NCBI RefSeq assembly: GCF_009730915.1
Contig: NC_052475.1
Coordinates: 24,303,016-24,367,015, forward strand
DNA from: Dioscorea cayenensis subsp. rotundata
Taxonomy: Eukaryota > Streptophyta > Magnoliopsida > Dioscoreales > Dioscoreaceae
Length of the DNA: 64,000 bases
Direction: 5' to 3'
In this document: positions 58,377 to 64,000 of the stretch, one piece after another
How the letters are laid out: the number at the start of each line of letters is the position of its first letter
How positions within the stretch are numbered: the first letter of the stretch is position 1
The notes under the pieces: model-generated
Seen by the model: the letters and a program-made list of their open reading frames with translations, nothing else
What the model was told of the DNA's origin: nothing
Databases searched by the model: none
Position numbers and translations under genes: made by a program

Positions 58377-59805
58377 TTTCTATTAAATCACGAAGTGCAA
58401 GAGATCGTACTTACAAATTTAACATAATCCATTTATACTGCATTTGTAAATTTTTTTTGAAGTTCTTAAATTCAACTAAACAAATACTAGATTTAAAAAA
58501 AAATTATAATTTTAATTACATATAGTTTTACATCCAGCCAAACAAACACCCTTAGTGATTTGTAGTTACTCAAAGTCAGAGCTCCCCATTTTGTTGCGGA
58601 AGGTGACAGTAATGGATCCACTTGCTAATAGGCCAAGGTCGCATACTCTGGCCTGGAAAACTCATCTACTTCTCTCATCATGACGTTGTGATATATCTTT
58701 TTTTTTTCAATGGAGAATATCACCTAAGAAAAAGTACTTGTACCATCGCACAGACATGTCTCAGCTTTAACATTTTAAAAATAACATTATTATTTTTTTT
58801 AATCAAGGAACTATGAATGCGAAAAACACAATTTATTATGGAAATGCACAAACGAGATCTATGATCCACCTATATGCCTTTCACTGAGTTTAACGGAAAA
58901 ATTTTAAACTTGGAGCAATGAAATTTATCTACCAATAATAATATTTCAATAATATTTTTAAAATTGAATTAAAGGTTTTTATGTAGTTAATGAAAATAGG
59001 CGCTTGGCATTTTCCAGTTGATACATACAATGGTTGCTGTTACTCTTCAGTGCTTAATCTGGTATTCTCAATTAATATGAATTCACAACTGCATCTACTT
59101 CATATCCACGCCACTGCATTGAGCTCGTTCACCCATCTTTATTTTTATGATTAGTTTAATTCCATACATAATAATGAACCAACCAGAGCTTTAGAAATTA
59201 AATCATTTTTTTATTTTATCAAAATTTAATAGGAAATTGGGTGCGCTCGCTCAGCAAACACACGTGAATCTTCTTCACCTTAGCAATTTATATAGGGTTC
59301 TAGCAAAAACATGAAATTACCCTGCCGTCCTTTCTTTCCCGTTAATTACATTTTGGCCCGGCCCAAGATATTTAAAGTTTGCAGAGAAAAGACAGTAACA
59401 TAACATCAGTAAGATATCCCCACCGTTTTTTCCATATCCTCACCAGAGAAGAAAACCCATTAAATGGCCATGAAGGCGTGATGAGTCCTAGTTCTTAATA
59501 GCTTTATAAAATTAAGCTATTTAATAAAAGAAATCCTTAATTATTATTCTTAACATTATTTAACCAAACAACCAACAGTCCAATTTATATCCAACACTCA
59601 CTGTCCTGAGAAAACGGCCAGAATGAAATGTATTTTCCTTACTTTCGTTTTCTTTTTATCCTTTATTTTTTTTTTTTTTTAACTTCCTAAACCTTTACAA
59701 CCTGCGTGTTAGGAAAAATAATATTTCTTTTTAAAAAAATAAAAATAAAAGTAAAAATAAAAAGGGTGAAGAGATGGTGGGGGGGTCCGCAAGGGACAAC
59801 AACGA

Positions 59806-60378
59806 TCAAACGGCCGGCAATGACTCCGATCTCCAGGAAACATCAGGGAGATCGGACGGCCGAGATTGTTCATCAGAGTAATCAAATAAACCACCGTCAT
59901 ACCAAACAGCGTCCTCATCCTCCATCCGACCACCACCGAAGGCCAACCCATTATCAAAGATCTCATCGTCAAATCCCCAGATCTGGGCACCAAATCCCCT
60001 ATCCTCCTCGGCGACGGCAGTCTCCGCCGCCGCGTCGACTTCGCCACCGTCCTCCGAAGATGAAAGCACGGTCGGCGGCAACCCCAGCTCATCATCCGAC
60101 GCTTCTAGTAGAAACCCTAAGTCAGGCTGCCCAGGGTCCACCTCCACTACTGGACTTAAGGACTTTGGCGGTGGTACCGTCGATGGAAGCCCGATTTCCT
60201 CCTCAAGGCTTTTCATCACCGTAGCAAGGTCCTGAATCGCCGGATCTCGCTCGCCGGAATCCCCATCGTCCTCAAAAATATCAAGAAAAAGGCTTTCTCG
60301 GAGCCTCTTGGGCTCCGGCGACTCAAACGACTCGTCGGTCTCCTCACGGCCTCGTTTGGCACTCAAAGCATCCTCCAT
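59806..60378 (-). CDS. Acidic protein of unknown function, 190 aa
   Basis: I do not recognise this protein by name. ATG 60378 opens a single 190-codon exon ending in TGA at 59806. It is strongly acidic, rich in Asp, Glu, Ser and Pro. Blocks that look like conserved family motifs are KRGREETDESFESPEPKRLR (a likely nuclear signal near residues 8-27), DLATVMKSLEEEIGLP (about 51-66), DLGFLLEASDDELGLPP (about 86-102), GFGAQIWGFDDEIFDN, and a final WYDGGLFDYSDEQ. The GC-rich coding sequence contrasts with AT-rich flanks, and a TATA-like site sits 130 bases upstream, both in favour of a real gene. The paired acidic-hydrophobic motifs suggest a nuclear regulator or interaction protein, but this is inference. 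Confidence 0.8.
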   Translation of the reverse strand: MEDALSAKRGREETDESFESPEPKRLRESLFLDIFEDDGDSGERDPAIQDLATVMKSLEEEIGLPSTVPPPKSLSPVVEVDPGQPDLGFLLEASDDELGLPPTVLSSSEDGGEVDAAAETAVAEEDRGFGAQIWGFDDEIFDNGLAFGGGRMEDEDAVWYDGGLFDYSDEQSRPSDLPDVSWRSESLPAV

Positions 60379-63300
60379 TTCTAAGGCGAAGAGAGAGAGA
60401 GAAGTTTTTGGTCAGAGTGGGAATTAAAACAACAAACGACAAGGCTATAACGGGAAGAAGGTAAAGTATGGGGGTGTTTTGGGGATGGGTTGTGGTTGGG
60501 CGGGGTCTATATAGGGGGAGGGGGCTTTCAGGGATTTGATAATTTTTGGAGGGTAATTTATTATTTTTATTATTTTTTAAAAAAATAAATATACTTATAT
60601 ATTTTTTTCAAAAGAATTTTTTTGTGGTGGGGGTCCAGTGAAAGGGGAGGGGGGGGAGCGTGGAGATCCGGATGCTTCGCGCCCATCAATCACGAGTGGC
60701 TCTTTTTCTTTTTATTATTTTCCCGAATTATTTAATTCTTGTGGTGTTTTTTTAATTTTTATTTATTAATTTTGGGGTCAGGTATTAAATTGGATTTGGA
60801 ATCCGAAGTTTGGAGTCCGAGACCGACTCAGTCGTCGGCTCGGCTGGCGGCTTTATTGGTTCCCACGGAAACGCGATTCAGGTGGGTGGTGATCTAAATA
60901 TGCGGACTTATTTGGTAATGCTTTTAATAAAAGCCAATCTAATGTCCCTTTTGCTTTCAGATTGGGTTTATAATATGAGTCCCATATATGGACGGCTCAG
61001 ATCTATCATATTCAATTAATTCAGCAAGTTGAAGGTATGAATAACTAAAATTCAACCAAGTTATTTTTTTAAAAAAAAAAATATTGACGTATTGTTTTTA
61101 TCTTTTCTTATCAAAACTAATTATAGACTGCAATTAATTTATTGAAAATATTGTTTAAATGGTCTTAGAAACACAAGTAGTATCTTGTCAAATGCTTGAA
61201 GGTTAGGTTTACCAGGACAAACCTCTTTTCTGGAAGATGACCGGTCGAACTAATTTAGTGGTTTTAGTTAGTTGGTTTGCTTCATGATCGCCATTCAATG
61301 CTCATCTGTGATGTTATATTTAGGAGATAAAACGTAGAATTGGTATGCTTATTCAATCACCCTGATTTGAACCAACCAATTGAATAATTCTTGTGTTATC
61401 TTATTCATTGAGAAACTCTAAGCAATAAATTGTTGGTTTTGGAATTGACTTTCCATTGATATTTGTACCACTACATTTTTAATTATAGTTTCTTGTTTTT
61501 TTTTTCTTTTGTTTAAAAAAAAAATCCCCCTTCGTGCAAATGATATCACTAATTGAACCTCGATTTTTGAAATAGCGTGGATGTGATGTTATAGGAGTAG
61601 TAAACAACAAAGAAAGTGACAAGATGACCAAGCCTTTTTTTTTTTTGTCTAAATAATAAAGATAGCTTTTTTTTTTTCTATATAATGACCAAATGGGAGC
61701 AAGACTATGCATTTTGCAATGTCCAAAGCATTGCCGTGACTCATCAAAATGGCTAAATTCCTTTAAGTCACCATCAACCGAAGCAGTGGTGGTGTAGTTA
61801 GTCCAATTAGAAGCTTGAATGATATACACACACCCCTTTAAAACCTTTTGAATAAAACTAAGCAACCATCTTATTTGGCTAATCAAAGTTCTATCTTGTT
61901 GCCTTTGATTACCAACTTGATTGAATGGACTCAATCTATTCCAGTCCACATCAACGGCCCCGCACGTCTTCCCTTCCTTAAGTTCCCTTCCCTCACAAGC
62001 AACTGGTTGTTTTTCATGTTTCTCTTTTGCGGTACTTTGAAAAATCAACCAAAAGTGATCCGATTCGCTATCATCTTCTTGTGAATTTCCAAGGACACGT
62101 GTAGGAAAGTGACTCGCTGGTCTGGTGTTAGCTGTTTGAGTACGGGTAGCTACGAATTTTCACGGCCAAAGGTAAGGGTTAGGTATATAGGCTTTATCTC
62201 GCGGCGTGTGGTGCCGAATCCCGTGACCAAAAACGATGGAGAACTTGGTAAGCCGATCTAACGGCTGGCTTGGCTTGACTAAGTGCCGACCCAATCTGAT
62301 CTCGTTCCTTGATGAGGACACGTGTGTGATCACCGGCTTACCCGGCGCACGCTGACCATTAGGGCGAGCGGCTTGGCACGTGGAGGTCACTCTCACGTGA
62401 TGGTGAGGTGATTCATGCCTTGCTCTTCGGGGCTCTCGTAGGACCCATTAACTTCATACCCCGGTGAGTTCACCGCCTCCAAATAAACAAAATGCCATGT
62501 GTAAAAATTTTTTTTTAAAAAAAACTGTGGTCTCTGGAAGCGAAGCATCTAGGAATAAACCAGCGGTACGAGTTGCTTTATTCTCACCGAGAAGGATGGA
62601 AACGTATTTTTGATAATTTTGGGTTGCGTGGGATTCTTCGCTACATTGGAGACCAGAGATCCCGATTCCAGAACGGGCATGAAGTTATTAGAAAGTCCTT
62701 GGATACGTAGAAGAAACTGGAATAGCGAGCGAGGCTATTTTCGTCATTTGGGCCGTGGAATGTAGTAATGGAAACAAAACAAATGCGAGGACCACGTGGG
62801 CTGTTTTTGCCACGAAAGTGTATTGATGGTGAGGACTGGGAGTCATGTTTTGGGTTTGTTTCGTCATTTTACTGCTTCTCGATCCGACATCTTTTCCAGC
62901 TAACCCCTTGTAAAACTTGATTTTTTGTTTCTTGTTGGACAAGTTTCAAAATTTATTATTTTTTAAAAATTAACAAAATATTTATATTAAATATTTTATT
63001 TTACTAAAAAAAAATTAATTGTGCTATAATACGAGGTATATAATTTTTAAAATTTAAATAATTATTTTAAAATATTATTGAACCAATTATATGGGCTAAA
63101 GTAAAAAGTAAAGGTTGGATTCTATAAGAGAGAGGACCAATGTGAAATTTTCCCTAGGTCTCATGTTGTTTGGTGGTGATATTTATATCAACAATGCAAC
63201 GACTGTGAGTGTGGGACAACAAACAGCAAGAAACATGACATTATATAAAAAGAACAATTATTCAATGTTTAATAACCCAAATAATGATAATGTTATTGTA

Positions 63301-64000
63301 TACATAACAATCTTAATAGAGTGCCAACTTCTAAGAAACAGTAAGGGCAATTACAAATAAATTAATAAATAATTTGCCTTTGACTTCAATCATACAGTCT
63401 TTCTCTTAGAAAACAATTAACCCAATGTTAATCAACATTTTGCCAAGATAATTATTATGTGATTAGAATATCAGCTGAGGTGGATGACTTGTTTTTTTAG
63501 GTTGACAAGGCTCAAGTGGACAAAATAATTGAGCCAAAACCTCTTTCATTGTTTTGCTCAAGTGAACAAATGGTTGAATGCCAGGCTTAATTGCCTAACT
63601 CTGCTTGCTTTCCTTGTTTAATTAATTAGTTATTTTTTTGTTTTTTATCAATCATTCAATATCTTAATTGGTCGGCAACCCATACGCCAAAGAAACATTA
63701 GCAAATGGTTTACCAGCTCTTTTGGCTGCCAATAACCCAACGTTTTAATGCTAATTGGATTTAGATTTATTGGGTTACCAGTAACCCAAGCCATGTGACT
63801 TAAATGCTATATATGGTATTATCAGACCCACTATAGTCCAAACGGTGATTAAGATTGGTAACAGTTCATCTAATCTCAATATGGTATTAGACCTAAGCTA
63901 ATGTTAAAATAAAAGTTATTAGATCCCCAATCATAACATCAGTGAGCTACATCTAGAGATTCTGACTAATCTTGCTTTAATAACAATTTAATATATTTAA
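60379..64000. other. No gene supported; ACGTG-motif cluster
   Basis: After the promoter of the acidic-protein gene I find no coding region. The segment 62040-62480 is more GC-rich than its surroundings and holds four ACGTG cores: GACACGTGT (62094), GACACGTGTG (62317), GGCACGTGG (62375) and CTCACGTGA (62392). A fifth, ACCACGTGGG, is at about 62791. These look like bZIP/ABRE or G-box sites. The remainder to 64000 is AT-rich with nothing recognisable. Confidence 0.5.
60507..60515 (-). promoter_or_regulatory. TATA-like box of the 190-aa acidic protein gene
   Basis: CTATATAG is symmetric, so it reads the same on the minus strand. It lies about 130 bases before the ATG at 60378 in a GC-rich context, so the leader would be about 100 bases. 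Confidence 0.5.

Larger units (their letters stand above)
56022..59805. other. ERF upstream region and AT-rich spacer
   Basis: The first few hundred bases probably hold the ERF transcript start. Regulatory-looking motifs follow: ACGTG cores (about 56690-56910), an E2F-like cluster at 57080-57211, and a CACGTG-rich inverted repeat at 58351-58376. From about 57760 to 58560 the sequence may be an old MITE: its right end reads CCAGCCAAACAAACACCC and its left end has a degenerate AGGCAATGTTTGATTAGATG. I see no coding sequence. Confidence 0.45.

Noticed and set aside
57760-58560. Possible MITE with hAT- or Harbinger-like ends
   Set aside because: Only the right end is convincing. The left end is too degenerate and no target duplication could be placed, so it is mentioned but not called.
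59706-60224. 172-codon open frame, plus strand
   Set aside because: It is antisense to the acidic 190-aa gene. The minus-strand protein has more regular motifs and a proper ATG and TATA-like box.
61479-62048. 189-codon open frame, minus strand
   Set aside because: It opens with TTG rather than ATG and its first ATG is far inside. The sequence is K-rich low complexity from poly-T runs and resembles no family.

Overview
This is a stretch of flowering-plant nuclear DNA. It is AT-rich, its genes are broken by GT-AG introns, and it carries plant-only families: a GIS-type C2H2 zinc finger, a CRF-type AP2/ERF factor, isoprenylated HMA proteins and an aluminium-induced YGL/LRDR protein. A non-grass monocot seems likeliest from the overall look, but that is a weak impression. 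I see no rRNA, tRNA, CRISPR or bacterial-style operon. There is one 1,000-base run of N (26957-27956).

Layout. 1-5.87 kb: a weak small ORF on the minus strand, then an AT-rich repeat field made of a tandem duplication with a Mutator-type MITE inserted in one copy. 5.87-9.03 kb: an 8-exon plastid peptidyl-tRNA hydrolase/CRS2-like gene, followed by a decayed RNase H fragment of a non-LTR retroelement. 10.2-16 kb: noncoding, rich in microsatellites. 16.1-16.8 kb: an intronless C2H2 zinc-finger gene. 20.0-23.6 kb (minus): an 11-exon DnaJ gene of the ARG1 family. 26.9-31.9 kb: a Ty1/copia element with LTR ends and a 5-bp target duplication, its middle hidden by the N run. 33.3-34.3 kb and 38.0-39.7 kb: two HIPP metal-binding proteins with matching exon structure, the second with glutamine tracts. 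41.4-45.4 kb (minus) and 46.1-50.6 kb (plus): a head-to-head pair encoding signal peptidase complex subunit 3 and a CCR4-like deadenylase. 51.6-52.7 kb: an AILP1/TSJT1-like protein. 54.7-55.6 kb (minus): an ERF118/CRF-like factor with a candidate conserved-peptide uORF upstream. 59.8-60.4 kb (minus): an acidic 190-residue protein I do not recognise. The last 3.6 kb has no gene I can support but holds a cluster of ACGTG motifs.

The genes do not form a pathway. They cover housekeeping roles (plastid translation or splicing, ER signal peptide removal, mRNA deadenylation), regulators (zinc finger, ERF) and signalling or stress proteins (ARG1-like chaperone, HIPPs, AILP1). From memory, two neighbour pairs match Arabidopsis: GIS3 beside ARG1 (At1g68360/At1g68370) and HIPP34 beside a signal-peptidase subunit (At3g05220/At3g05230). 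I found no clearly new biological system. The best leads are the ERF uORF, the MITE with its empty site in the sister duplicate, the interrupted copia element and an E2F-like site cluster.
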